Of a DNA stretch of 64,000 nucleotides, positions 1-12,833 are shown piece by piece. Below the pieces are notes generated by a model, which did no database searches, was not told the origin of the DNA, and saw only the letters and a list, made by a program, of their open reading frames with translations. The DNA lies in NCBI RefSeq assembly GCF_004364345.1, contig NZ_SOCA01000002.1, forward strand, positions 323,711 to 387,710, read 5' to 3'. Position numbers and translations under genes: made by a program. This stretch comes from Prosthecobacter fusiformis. Its GTDB lineage: Bacteria > Verrucomicrobiota > Verrucomicrobiia > Verrucomicrobiales > Verrucomicrobiaceae. The first letter of the stretch is position 1; every line of letters begins with the position of its first letter.

Positions 1-4925
<4,925 letters not shown>

Positions 4926-4951
4926 ATGGATTCAAAATTATTAAACGCATC

Positions 4952-4979
4952 TTGAATATAACTTTCCTTGTTTTATAAT
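4952..4979 (+). promoter_or_regulatory. Sigma-70-type promoter for the PEP-CTERM gene
   Basis: TTGAAT (4952-4957), a 16-nt spacer and a perfect TATAAT (4974-4979) lie in AT-rich DNA. Transcription would begin near 4986, only about 5 nt before the ATG at 4991. The mRNA is therefore almost leaderless, or translation starts at the second in-frame ATG (5006). Confidence 0.6.
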
Positions 4980-4990
4980 TACCATATCTG

Positions 4991-5758
4991 ATGAAATTTA
5001 CCGTCATGAGGCCCCTTCATTTTATATTCATTCTGAGCGCCATCGTGGGAGCTTTCCTCATGAGCGCCACGAGTGCTCAGGCCGTCACCATCAACTGGGG
5101 CACCTACATCAGCCCTACTAGCTACCTGTTCGATTCGACCGGTGCTGAGCTGACGGATGATTATTACTTCGAACTTGGGACCTTTGGTTCCTCTTTCGTT
5201 CCCACTGAGGCGAATATGAGTGAATGGGCATCCAATTGGAAAGTTTTTGACCGTGCCGCAGCCCCGGGAACAGAAGGATGGAATTCCTCAGCGGGCATTG
5301 TCGCCCATAGTGCCACACTGGAGACGGACTTTACGACCAGCAATACCAACCTCTCACAGGCCAATACGTTTGCGACGGGAGAGCAGGCCTATATCTGGAT
5401 TTATAAAGGTGTTTCTGGAGATTCTTCACCCGGCCCAGTCTTGGAATCGGGTTTTGAGTGGGCTCTCGTTACCAATGACTCTTCGGATGGAGATCCTGGG
5501 GACGATTGGCTCATGCCCGTGCCTTCCGGGCACGTCGCCACTTCCCTGGATTGGCGTATTGAGGATGCCACATCTACCCCATTTGGCGGGCTGAATGATG
5601 ATTCCGGACCGGGGGAGACCAGTGGCGACCCATCAACCTCATACATTTTGCAGACCCATACCAGTGTAGCCGCAGTCCCAGAACCTGGTTCTGCGTTCTT
5701 TATTGGCTTGGCGGGATTCACATTGCTCGTCCGGCACCGCAGGTTTCGGCGTGTGTAA
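4991..5758 (+). CDS. PEP-CTERM sorting domain protein, exported
   Basis: The 255-residue protein has an N-terminal signal peptide (hydrophobic segment about residues 10-25, likely cleavage after SAQA near 31). It ends in a classic PEP-CTERM tail: VPEP at about 229-232, a hydrophobic stretch (AFFIGLAGFTLLV), then an Arg-rich end (RHRRFRRV). PEP-CTERM proteins are known to be processed by an exosortase, which is not encoded here. The middle region is low in Cys and matches no enzyme family I recognise. A promoter ends 11 nt before the ATG; ATG 5006 is an alternative start that would give the mRNA a ~20-nt leader and would keep the signal peptide. The substrate or role is unknown; a surface or matrix location is inferred. 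Confidence 0.85.
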   Translation: MKFTVMRPLHFIFILSAIVGAFLMSATSAQAVTINWGTYISPTSYLFDSTGAELTDDYYFELGTFGSSFVPTEANMSEWASNWKVFDRAAAPGTEGWNSSAGIVAHSATLETDFTTSNTNLSQANTFATGEQAYIWIYKGVSGDSSPGPVLESGFEWALVTNDSSDGDPGDDWLMPVPSGHVATSLDWRIEDATSTPFGGLNDDSGPGETSGDPSTSYILQTHTSVAAVPEPGSAFFIGLAGFTLLVRHRRFRRV

Positions 5759-5851
5759 TACCGCTTTCAAAGGCTAAGAGGGTGAGATTCGGGCATTGCA
5801 TTCGTGACAGTTCAGCCTATTCGGTCTGCTGAATTTCGATACCCTTACACC

Positions 5852-6364
5852 ATGCCTATTTACGAGTTTTATTGTCCTGAAAATAACACGGTTTATCAGT
5901 TTTTGGCGAGGTCTCTAGCTTATGGGGATAAGCTACCTAAATGCCCTGACAATCCGGCTTTTCAGATGCAAAAGCAGATCTCGCGATTTGCGATCATCGG
6001 TAAAGCCAAAGAGGAAACTCCCGATGACCCATTCGCTGGGCTGGATGATTCAAAAATGGAGGCACTCATGGCCGACATGGAAAGAGATATGGGAGGAATG
6101 GATGACGATAACCCGGATCCGCGTCAGTTGGGACGGTTCATGCGCAAAATGACGGAAGTCATGGGGGATAAAGCACCCGCTGAATTGCGTGAGATGGTGA
6201 AGCGACTGGAAGCAGGCGAAGATCCTGAAAAGCTGGAATCTGAATTCGGTGGGCTTGAGGGGGAGGATGGAGACATCTTTTCGCAGATGAAAAAGATCAT
6301 TCACACAAATCGTGCCCCCGTTCGCAATCCGAACCTTTATGAGATGAGCGAGTGGGTATCTTGA
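5852..6364 (+). CDS. FmdB-like protein with degenerate zinc ribbon
   Basis: The ATG at 5852 gives MPIYEFYC, the signature opening of the FmdB/CxxC_CxxC_SSSS regulatory-protein family; an in-frame upstream extension to 5804 lacks such support. FmdB ribbons normally carry two CxxC knuckles. Here each is reduced to one Cys (C8 and C31, both in CP), so zinc binding is doubtful. The remaining ~110 residues are rich in Asp, Glu and Met and contain helical charged segments (GEDPEKLESEFGG), unlike the short Ser-rich FmdB tail. The product is 170 residues. It converges with nnr, with only 4 nt between the two stop codons. The family link is good at the N-terminus; function is unknown. Confidence 0.75.
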   Translation: MPIYEFYCPENNTVYQFLARSLAYGDKLPKCPDNPAFQMQKQISRFAIIGKAKEETPDDPFAGLDDSKMEALMADMERDMGGMDDDNPDPRQLGRFMRKMTEVMGDKAPAELREMVKRLEAGEDPEKLESEFGGLEGEDGDIFSQMKKIIHTNRAPVRNPNLYEMSEWVS

Positions 6365-6368
6365 TTGG

Positions 6369-7841
6369 CTAAAGTTCCGCCCAGGCTTTTCCAAGCTGTG
6401 CGATGACATCGCTGGGCAGAGTGCTTTCGGCTGACTGAGACAGTGCGTGTAACTCTGCGGCCCGGCCGCAGAGCCATGCGGCCATACCTGCGGTGTGATG
6501 AGGAGATATACCTTGGCCGATGAGTGCGGATGAAACGCCTGTCAGTACATCTCCCATGCCGCCCGCGGCCATGCCTGGGTGACCGGTGGTATTGATGAGC
6601 GTATCCAGTCCGTGAGTGGAGATGACGGTGCGCGCGCCCTTGAGCAGCAGGGTATGGCCAGGGTGGTTTTGAGCCCAGGTTTCTGCTTGATCACATCTGC
6701 ATAGGAGGCTGCCCTCTGGCATCAGACGGGCCATTTCACCCGGGTGCGGAGTAAGCAGGCGAGGGGAGGTCGAGCGGTTCAATAAGCTAGGATGCCGAGA
6801 CAAAGCGGTGAGGGCATCCGCGTCCACGACGGCAGGAAGAGCGGCTTTTTCGATCACCTCCAGGTATTCGTCTTCGTGGTCAAAACCTAGTCCAGGACCG
6901 ATGCCCAGGGCATCCATCCGCATTTCCAGCACTTCCCGGTAGTCCTTGACCGCTTTCACCATGACTTCCGCCGGGACTCGGCGGGCCAGGATGTCATAGG
7001 CATCCTCTTTCACAAACAACGTCACCAAACCTGCCCCGGCGCGCAATGCCCCCCGACAGGCCAACTCAGCCGCGCCGAAGTATCCACGAGAGCCTGCCAG
7101 GATGCCAACACGCCCGGCCTGTCCTTTGTGGAAATCAAATCGGCGCCGCGGCAGGCAGGTGCGCAGAAACTCCGGTGTCAGTACGACTGAGCGGTCATCC
7201 GTCTCCTGCCCAAAGGCTGCCAATTGAGGTAAGGGTACAACGGCCAGTCTGCCCACATGATTGATGGCCAGATCCGCCACCAATCCTTGTTTGGCGATGG
7301 CCACTGTGGCCGTGATATCTGCGATGACGCAGTCTTTTTCAGGCACACCTGCATCCGCATCCAGACCCGAGGGGATGTCCATGGCCACGGTCACGGCCCG
7401 GTGGCTGATGCGCAGGGCATTCATTTCTGAAGCCAGTGCCTGGATGTGTGGTCGCAGAGGGCCGTGGGCACCGATGCCCAATAGACCGTCTAAGAGAACG
7501 AGCGGGGCCTTTGGAATTTCCGTCGGCGGTGTATCCCGGCGCTCGACTCCTTTGAGTGCGCGCCAGTGCTTGGCGGGGAGGGGTTTGAGCTTGGCGACAT
7601 CGCCACTGAAGCGTGTATAGATCTCCCAACCGTCCTTTTGTAACTCACGTGCCGCCACCAGGGCATCCCCCGCATTGTTACCACTGCCCAGATAGAGGCC
7701 CAAAGTTCCGGGCTGGGGGAAAAACTGCCGAATGAGCTGGGCGATGCCCGTTCCGGCAGAAAGCATCAGGTCCGCCGGGCTGATGCCACTGGCGAAGGCA
7801 CGCTCTTCCATCTCCTGCATCTGGCGGCATGTCACCAGCAT
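6369..7841 (-). CDS. nnr: Bifunctional NAD(P)H-hydrate epimerase / ADP-dependent dehydratase
   Basis: The 490-residue protein has the YjeF_N epimerase domain (about 1-220) fused to the ribokinase-like dehydratase domain (about 225-490), the usual bacterial Nnr layout. The epimerase shows GSGNNAGDA (52-60) and MDIPSGLDAD (154-163). The kinase-like domain shows KGQAGRVGILAGS (239-251) and, near residue 440, GMAAGGMGDVLTG, the nucleotide and catalytic-Asp loop. Together they epimerise and dehydrate damaged NAD(P)HX back to NAD(P)H in the cytoplasm. It starts 11 nt after the stop of the amidase gene and is the last gene of the plsX-fabH-amidase-nnr run. Regulation is not visible. Confidence 0.95.
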   Translation of the reverse strand: MLVTCRQMQEMEERAFASGISPADLMLSAGTGIAQLIRQFFPQPGTLGLYLGSGNNAGDALVAARELQKDGWEIYTRFSGDVAKLKPLPAKHWRALKGVERRDTPPTEIPKAPLVLLDGLLGIGAHGPLRPHIQALASEMNALRISHRAVTVAMDIPSGLDADAGVPEKDCVIADITATVAIAKQGLVADLAINHVGRLAVVPLPQLAAFGQETDDRSVVLTPEFLRTCLPRRRFDFHKGQAGRVGILAGSRGYFGAAELACRGALRAGAGLVTLFVKEDAYDILARRVPAEVMVKAVKDYREVLEMRMDALGIGPGLGFDHEDEYLEVIEKAALPAVVDADALTALSRHPSLLNRSTSPRLLTPHPGEMARLMPEGSLLCRCDQAETWAQNHPGHTLLLKGARTVISTHGLDTLINTTGHPGMAAGGMGDVLTGVSSALIGQGISPHHTAGMAAWLCGRAAELHALSQSAESTLPSDVIAQLGKAWAEL

Positions 7842-7852
7842 GGTCGTGGGAA

Positions 7853-8467
7853 CTACTTGGCGCGTTTATAGGCCACGATGCCCTGGGCGATGCCTTCGGC
7901 GATGCGTGCACGGAATTCACCGGTCAGCATGCGGGCACGCTCCGTGGGATTGCTGACAAAACCGCATTCCACCAGCACGGCGGGATTGCGCTCGGTTTTA
8001 CGGATGACATGGAAACTGGCATTCTTTACACCGCGGTTGGTCATTTTGGTGCGCTGGACGAGGTAAGCCTGAATGTAAGCGGCCAGGGTATAGCCTTTGG
8101 TGAAATGGTAAAAGGTTTCCACACCGCTGCCGCTGCCTCCACGACTGTAGTTGTAATGCACGCTGACGAAGATGGCATTGCCGTAGCGGTTACCTGCGGC
8201 GGAACGGTCTTGAAGAGGAATGAAAACATCCCGTCCGCGGGTCATGATGACTTTGAGGCCTTCCTTCTTTAGCAACTGCTCCACCCGGCGTGCGGTATCC
8301 AGTGCCAGATGTTTTTCATAAACATAACCAATGGATGCACCCCGGTCATGGTCGCCATGGCCCGCGTCCAGAATGACGGTATCAAAGGCCTGGGCCATTG
8401 AACCTAAACATAGGCTGGCGAAGATGGCGAGCCAGAGGACCTGAGACCGGAGGGAAGTAACGTTCAT
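7853..8467 (-). CDS. N-acetylmuramoyl-L-alanine amidase (Amidase_3, AmiC-like)
   Basis: ATG 8467 gives a 204-residue protein with a signal peptide (residues 1 to about 27, ending SMAQA). A TTG at 8536 in the same frame is a poorer start. The Amidase_3 fold is shown by VILDAGHGDHD with zinc ligand H37, YEKHL (E52), SVHYN (H104) and the catalytic region VLVECGFVSN (E167). It should cleave the lactyl-amide bond between MurNAc and the stem peptide in the periplasm. No AMIN or LysM targeting domain is present, so it is a minimal catalytic amidase. Its gene lies between fabH, after a 219-nt gap that holds a perfect palindrome, and nnr. Confidence 0.93.
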   Translation of the reverse strand: MNVTSLRSQVLWLAIFASLCLGSMAQAFDTVILDAGHGDHDRGASIGYVYEKHLALDTARRVEQLLKKEGLKVIMTRGRDVFIPLQDRSAAGNRYGNAIFVSVHYNYSRGGSGSGVETFYHFTKGYTLAAYIQAYLVQRTKMTNRGVKNASFHVIRKTERNPAVLVECGFVSNPTERARMLTGEFRARIAEGIAQGIVAYKRAK

Positions 8468-8608
8468 GCGGAAATGCGGGGGGAACAGGAAACCAGATCT
8501 AAAGGAGCTGGCGGATAATAGAAAGGAAGTTGGCAACCGTCTTTCAAGGATTCCAGTAAGCCTGTTTCAGGAGGGCGGGTCAAGCAGTTTGGCTCATTGA
8601 GCATCAGG

Positions 8609-8631
8609 CAAGTTCCGTGCCACGGAACTTG
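8609..8631. repeat. 23-bp perfect palindrome between fabH and amidase genes
   Basis: Arms CAAGTTCCGTG (8609-8619) and CACGGAACTTG (8621-8631) are exact inverted repeats around one central base. There is no T-run on either side, so a classic terminator is unlikely. An operator for a dimeric regulator of the downstream amidase-nnr pair, or an mRNA hairpin, are the main options. The right arm recurs as CCACGGAACTT near 21719 upstream of glgE. Confidence 0.55.
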
Positions 8632-8686
8632 TTTCACGCACTTAAAGGAACAACTTTGATCCAGAAATGGATTCTTACCGAACAAC

Positions 8687-9703
8687 TCACCATTTCACCA
8701 CGGAGCTGGCCCAGGTAAAGCCACCGCCAAAAGCGACGAGAAGCACGATGTCTCCCCGTTTGATCTTTCCCTGACGGTGGGCCTCATCCAGCGCTACCGG
8801 GATGGTCGCGGCACTGGTATTGCCGTATTGGTCCAGATTGATGAAGGTTTTTTCAGGCGGCACTCCCAGGCGGTCTGCGATGGCGGTGATGATGCGGGCA
8901 TTGGCCTGGTGCGGGATGACCATGGCGATGTCTGCCTTGGTTAAGCCAGCCATCTCCAGGGCCTGCTCACTGGCCTGGCACATACGGGTGACCGCGTGCT
9001 TGAAAGTTTCCCGCCCTTCCATGTGAATCGTATTTGGACGGCTGAGGACGTTCTCCGGAGTGATGGGGCAGGCGCTAGCACCGCCGGGGACTTTAAGGAG
9101 ATCCGTCAAGTTGCCATCACTGCCCATAACGGTGGATAGGACGCGCCCAGGAGCGTCTGAGCCTTCTTCAGCACGGCGGATGACGACAGCACCGGCACCA
9201 TCGCCAAAGAGCACGCAGGTATTGCGGTCCTGCCAGTTGATGAGGCTGCTTAGTTTTTCTGCGCCAATGACCAGAGCTGTCGTGCGGTTGCCCGTATTGA
9301 TGAAGTGACGTGCGACCTGGAGGGCATACAGGAAGCCGGAGCAGGCTGCGCTGATGTCAAAGCACACCGCATTGCTGGCACCAATCTTTTTCTGCACGAA
9401 GCAGGCCGTGGAGGGGAAAAACATGTCCGGTGTGACCGTGGCTACGACGATGAGGTTGATCTCCTCCGGCGTGACACCTGCGGCAGCCATGGCCCGACGT
9501 GCTGCCTCACTGGCCAGATCGCTCGTGGCCTGATCGTCTGCGGCGATGCGGCGTGCCTTGATGCCTGTGCGGCTGGTGATCCACTCATCCGAAGTGTCCA
9601 CGAACTTGGACAGGTCTTCATTGGTCAGGATTTTTTCCGGCATGTAACTGCCGGTTCCGATGATGCTGGAGGTGCAAAAGGGCTGCTTACTAGGCGTGGG
9701 CAT
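8687..9703 (-). CDS. fabH: Beta-ketoacyl-ACP synthase III
   Basis: The 338-residue FabH condenses acetyl-CoA or another short acyl-CoA with malonyl-ACP to begin fatty-acid synthesis. The catalytic triad is visible: C121 in SAACSGFLYA, H265 in IPHQANAR and N295 in QYGNTSAA. IIGTGSYMPEK (14-24) is the usual family N-terminus. ATG 9703 is preferred over a TTG at 9736, which would add residues not seen in the family. The start overlaps the last 14 nt of plsX, which points to translational coupling. The pairing with plsX is the widespread lipid-precursor arrangement. Confidence 0.97.
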   Translation of the reverse strand: MPTPSKQPFCTSSIIGTGSYMPEKILTNEDLSKFVDTSDEWITSRTGIKARRIAADDQATSDLASEAARRAMAAAGVTPEEINLIVVATVTPDMFFPSTACFVQKKIGASNAVCFDISAACSGFLYALQVARHFINTGNRTTALVIGAEKLSSLINWQDRNTCVLFGDGAGAVVIRRAEEGSDAPGRVLSTVMGSDGNLTDLLKVPGGASACPITPENVLSRPNTIHMEGRETFKHAVTRMCQASEQALEMAGLTKADIAMVIPHQANARIITAIADRLGVPPEKTFINLDQYGNTSAATIPVALDEAHRQGKIKRGDIVLLVAFGGGFTWASSVVKW

Positions 9704-10712
9704 GGATGAGAAGATGTTTGGAAATGGCGGCCTCAATATGAGGATTCACCTGGTGAGAAATGGTGTCGCAGGCCATGCGAATGGCGTTTTTCATGGCATA
9801 GGCGCTGGCTCCGCCATGGGCGATGATGGTGATGCCATTGAGGCCTAAAAGCGGCATGCCACCGGATTCATCGGCGCTGGTTTTTTTATGAATGCGCTTG
9901 AAGGCAGGTTTGGCCAGGAGACCACCGATTTTGGTTCGGGGGGAGCTCATGATTTCAGTTTTAATCATGCCAAACAAGGCATGGGCCAGCGCTTCTGAGG
10001 TCTTTAGGATGATGTTTCCTGTGTAACCATCGCAGACCACCACATCCGGCGGCGTTTCCCAGAGGTCATGTCCCTCGACATTGCCGATGAAATTGATGCC
10101 AGGAGTGGTGCGCAGGAGCTTGCTGGTTTCTTTGCACAGAGCGTTGCCTTTTTCCTCCTCTGTCCCATTGGACATGAGGCCGACACGGGGATTTTCACGG
10201 CCCATGACGTGGCGGGCATAGGCACTGCCCATGAGGGCATTCTGGACGAGATGTTCCGGCAGGCTGTCCGGATTGGCACCTGCATCAATGAGCAGCCAAG
10301 TCGTCGTCATGGACGGCATGACGGAGGCGATTGCCGGGCGCTCAATGTGGGGAAGGGTACGCAGCTTGATAAGGCTGGCGGTGACGGCGGCTCCGGTGTG
10401 ACCAGCGCTGACAACCGCATCTGCAACCTTGTCTTTCACCAGGTCCACGGCACGGGAAATAGAACTGTCCTTTTTTTTGCGAACCGCGTCGAGACCGCTG
10501 TCACTCATGTCCACGACCTGGCTGGCAGGTACGATTTCCAGTTTCGGACCCGTCGGGATGCCTTGGGTCTGCATTTCCCGCTCAATGAGTTCGGGCACAC
10601 CCACAAGATAGATCTTCTCGATCTGTGGCAAGGTTTCCAGGGCCAGCTTCACGCCGCCCATGGGATTCTGTGGGGCGTGATCGCCACCCATGACATCCAA
10701 CGCGATTTTCAT
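9690..10712 (-). CDS. plsX: Phosphate acyltransferase PlsX
   Basis: The 340-residue protein opens with MKIALDVMGGDHAP, the PlsX hallmark, and contains the family's central GNVEGHD and VCDGYTGNI blocks. PlsX converts acyl-ACP to acyl-phosphate, the first step towards phosphatidic acid via PlsY and PlsC. It is a peripheral membrane enzyme. It heads the minus-strand set plsX-fabH-amidase-nnr and is divergent from the mla operon across 189 nt. The ribosomal protein gene rpmF, which often precedes plsX, is not present in that gap. The assignment is secure. Confidence 0.97.
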   Translation of the reverse strand: MKIALDVMGGDHAPQNPMGGVKLALETLPQIEKIYLVGVPELIEREMQTQGIPTGPKLEIVPASQVVDMSDSGLDAVRKKKDSSISRAVDLVKDKVADAVVSAGHTGAAVTASLIKLRTLPHIERPAIASVMPSMTTTWLLIDAGANPDSLPEHLVQNALMGSAYARHVMGRENPRVGLMSNGTEEEKGNALCKETSKLLRTTPGINFIGNVEGHDLWETPPDVVVCDGYTGNIILKTSEALAHALFGMIKTEIMSSPRTKIGGLLAKPAFKRIHKKTSADESGGMPLLGLNGITIIAHGGASAYAMKNAIRMACDTISHQVNPHIEAAISKHLLIHAHA

Positions 10713-10883
10713 GCCTCAGGAGCTAGTGTGTTCAAAATGATAAACAGGAGTGTAAAGCGTGGCCCTGGCGATTTGCAAATGCGTATTCAGTCCAAGGAAA
10801 GGGTTCGTTCGACAAAAGGCACTGTCACGGGCGGCTTCTTGGCGAAGTTGCCCTAAACGCTTGGTTGTTTCTTCCAGGAGTCT

Positions 10884-10898
10884 GGCTGATATTCAGCC
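10884..10898 (+). promoter_or_regulatory. 15-bp palindrome just before the mlaE GTG
   Basis: GGCTGA (10884-10889), TAT, TCAGCC (10893-10898) form a perfect inverted repeat that ends 3 nt before the GTG at 10902. It lies where a ribosome binding site would be, so it could be an operator or an mRNA hairpin limiting initiation. Function is inferred from position only. Confidence 0.4.
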
Positions 10899-10901
10899 TC
10901 T

Positions 10902-12032
10902 GTGAGTTCCCGCACTGATGAATCTTCCCCACCCCTCGCCTCCTGGGCCAAGGGGGGGAAGGGCGCGGTCCTGACTCTTTCTGGAGACTGGAGCCGGGAC
11001 GGCCCTGAAACCAAGGTAGAAGGGGATGTCCCGTCTGATTGGCCGGAACGTTACGAGACTAAGAATTTAGGGAATTTTGATTCCACCCTGCCCGCGTTTT
11101 TGCTAGCCACTTTGCGATCCTTTGAGGCAAAAGAAGATGTGCAGCCGGATCTGGCCGGATTGCCAGATAACCTTCGTGGACTGATGGAACTGGCCCTGGC
11201 AGTGCCGGAAAGAAGCGAAGCCAAAAGCCAGCAAAGCAACACTTCTGATTTAAAGGAACTGGGCAAGATCACCCTCAGCATCTGGGAGGGGCTGAATAAG
11301 ATGTCTGCCTTCGTGGGGGAATCCATGCTATCTTTAGGCCGATACTTCACTGGCAAAGCGCGTTTTCGCCGCAGTGATTTCTGGATGATCGTGCAGCAAT
11401 GCGGCATTGAGGCTTTGCCGATTGTTTCCCTCATCAGTTTCCTCATCGGCCTGATCCTCGCCTTTGTGGGAAATGTGCAGTTGACCAACTTTGGTGCCAA
11501 CATCTTCGTGGCTGATCTGGTCGGGATTGCGATGGTGCGTGAAATGGGGGTGGTGATGACAGGTATCATCATGAGTGGCCGCACGGGGGCCGCCTTTGCC
11601 GCTCACCTCGGCAGCATGAAAGCCAATGAGGAGATCGATGCTCTGCGTACCTTCGGTCTGAACGCCTTTGATTTCCTGGTCCTGCCACGTCTGCTAGCGC
11701 TCATGATCATGCTGCCCGTGCTGACGGTCTATGCGAACATCATCGGCATTCTGGGCGGTATGCTGGTGGGTGTCGCTGTGGGTATCCCGCCGGTGCTTTA
11801 CTGGACACAGACCGTTGGGGCGATCACTCTGACGACGGCCTTTCTAGGGGTTTTCAAAAGCTTCTTTTTTGCGGCTGCGATTGCTATCAGCGGCTGCATG
11901 CAGGGAATGGAAGCTGGCAATTCCTCCGCTGCGGTCGGGCAGGCGACGACGCGTGCCGTGGTGATTTCCATCACCGCCATTATTATGATGGACTCCGCCT
12001 TTGCGGCTATTTTTACGCTGCTGGATATCTGA
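10902..12032 (+). CDS. mlaE: MlaE-family lipid ABC transporter permease with N-terminal STAS-like domain
   Basis: The 376-residue protein is about 115 residues longer than a plain MlaE. Residues about 20-110 (VLTLSGDWS at the start) look like an MlaB-type STAS domain with an insertion. Residues about 130-376 are the MlaE permease: the elbow region, about five membrane segments, and the conserved REMGVVMTGIIMSGRTGAA stretch. It should form the inner-membrane channel for phospholipid movement between inner and outer membranes. GTG 10902 is the only sensible start because an in-frame TGA lies at 10887. It heads mlaE-mlaF-MCE-lipoprotein, with 3 nt to mlaF. The fusion would explain the absence of a separate mlaB. 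Confidence 0.92.
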   Translation: MSSRTDESSPPLASWAKGGKGAVLTLSGDWSRDGPETKVEGDVPSDWPERYETKNLGNFDSTLPAFLLATLRSFEAKEDVQPDLAGLPDNLRGLMELALAVPERSEAKSQQSNTSDLKELGKITLSIWEGLNKMSAFVGESMLSLGRYFTGKARFRRSDFWMIVQQCGIEALPIVSLISFLIGLILAFVGNVQLTNFGANIFVADLVGIAMVREMGVVMTGIIMSGRTGAAFAAHLGSMKANEEIDALRTFGLNAFDFLVLPRLLALMIMLPVLTVYANIIGILGGMLVGVAVGIPPVLYWTQTVGAITLTTAFLGVFKSFFFAAAIAISGCMQGMEAGNSSAAVGQATTRAVVISITAIIMMDSAFAAIFTLLDI

Positions 12033-12035
12033 CGT

Positions 12036-12821
12036 ATGAGCGCCGCTTTACCAGAACCCAAAGCCAAGATCTCCATTCGGGATCTGACCATGGCCTATGG
12101 CTCATTCGTGGTGATGAAGGATCTGAATTTTGACATCAATGACCGTGATATTTTTGTCATCATGGGCGGCAGCGGTTGTGGGAAGAGTACACTTTTACGC
12201 CACCTCATCGGCCTGCGGGAGCCTGCCAAAGGGGAGGTTTTTTACGACGGGAAAAACTTCACCACGGCAGAGCCGGAAGAGAGGGAAAAGTTTATCCGCC
12301 GCTTTGGGGTGATGTATCAGTCCGGTGCCCTCTGGTCCTCCCTGACTTTGGCGGAAAACATCGCGTTGCCGCTGGAAGAATTCACCACCATGCAGCCCAA
12401 AGCTGTGCGCGAATTAGTCTCCTATAAGCTAGCCCTGGTGGGCCTGTCCGGTTACGAAGACTATTATCCCAGCCAGGTCAGCGGCGGCATGAACAAACGC
12501 GCAGGCATCGCCCGTGCGATGGCTCTGGACCCTGACATCCTATTTTTGGATGAACCTGGTGCCGGTCTGGATCCACTGAGTTCGCGTCGGCTAGATGATC
12601 TGATCTTGCGGCTGCGTGACAGCCTGGGTTCCACCGTTGTAATTGTTACCCACGAACTGGCCAGCATCTTTGCCATCGCCAACAACTGTGTCTTCCTGGA
12701 TACTGCCACACGTACCCAGGGGGCAGTGGGCAATCCGTCGGAACTCAAGGATCATTCTGAAAACCCCAGTGTCCGTCTGTTTTTAAATCGTGGGGCAGAG
12801 CCTGCTGACCCGTCATCTTAA
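12036..12821 (+). CDS. mlaF: MlaF-family lipid ABC transporter ATP-binding protein
   Basis: This 261-residue ABC ATPase carries Walker A GGSGCGKST (44-52), signature SGGMNKRAG (149-157) and Walker B ILFLDEPGAGLDP (168-180). The SGGMxxR variant is typical of MlaF/Mkl proteins. It should power the permease encoded 3 nt upstream and act at the cytoplasmic face of the inner membrane. The MCE gene follows 12 nt downstream, so the two are almost certainly co-transcribed. No unusual features are seen. Confidence 0.95.
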   Translation: MSAALPEPKAKISIRDLTMAYGSFVVMKDLNFDINDRDIFVIMGGSGCGKSTLLRHLIGLREPAKGEVFYDGKNFTTAEPEEREKFIRRFGVMYQSGALWSSLTLAENIALPLEEFTTMQPKAVRELVSYKLALVGLSGYEDYYPSQVSGGMNKRAGIARAMALDPDILFLDEPGAGLDPLSSRRLDDLILRLRDSLGSTVVIVTHELASIFAIANNCVFLDTATRTQGAVGNPSELKDHSENPSVRLFLNRGAEPADPSS

Positions 12822-12833
12822 CGTTATTTTTTC

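Noticed and set aside
8464-8685. Short minus-strand frame between fabH and the amidase gene
   Set aside because: It has no family similarity and is mostly the palindrome region plus the amidase upstream sequence.
10068-10856. 262-codon plus-strand frame over plsX
   Set aside because: It lies opposite a certain plsX gene and has no family features.
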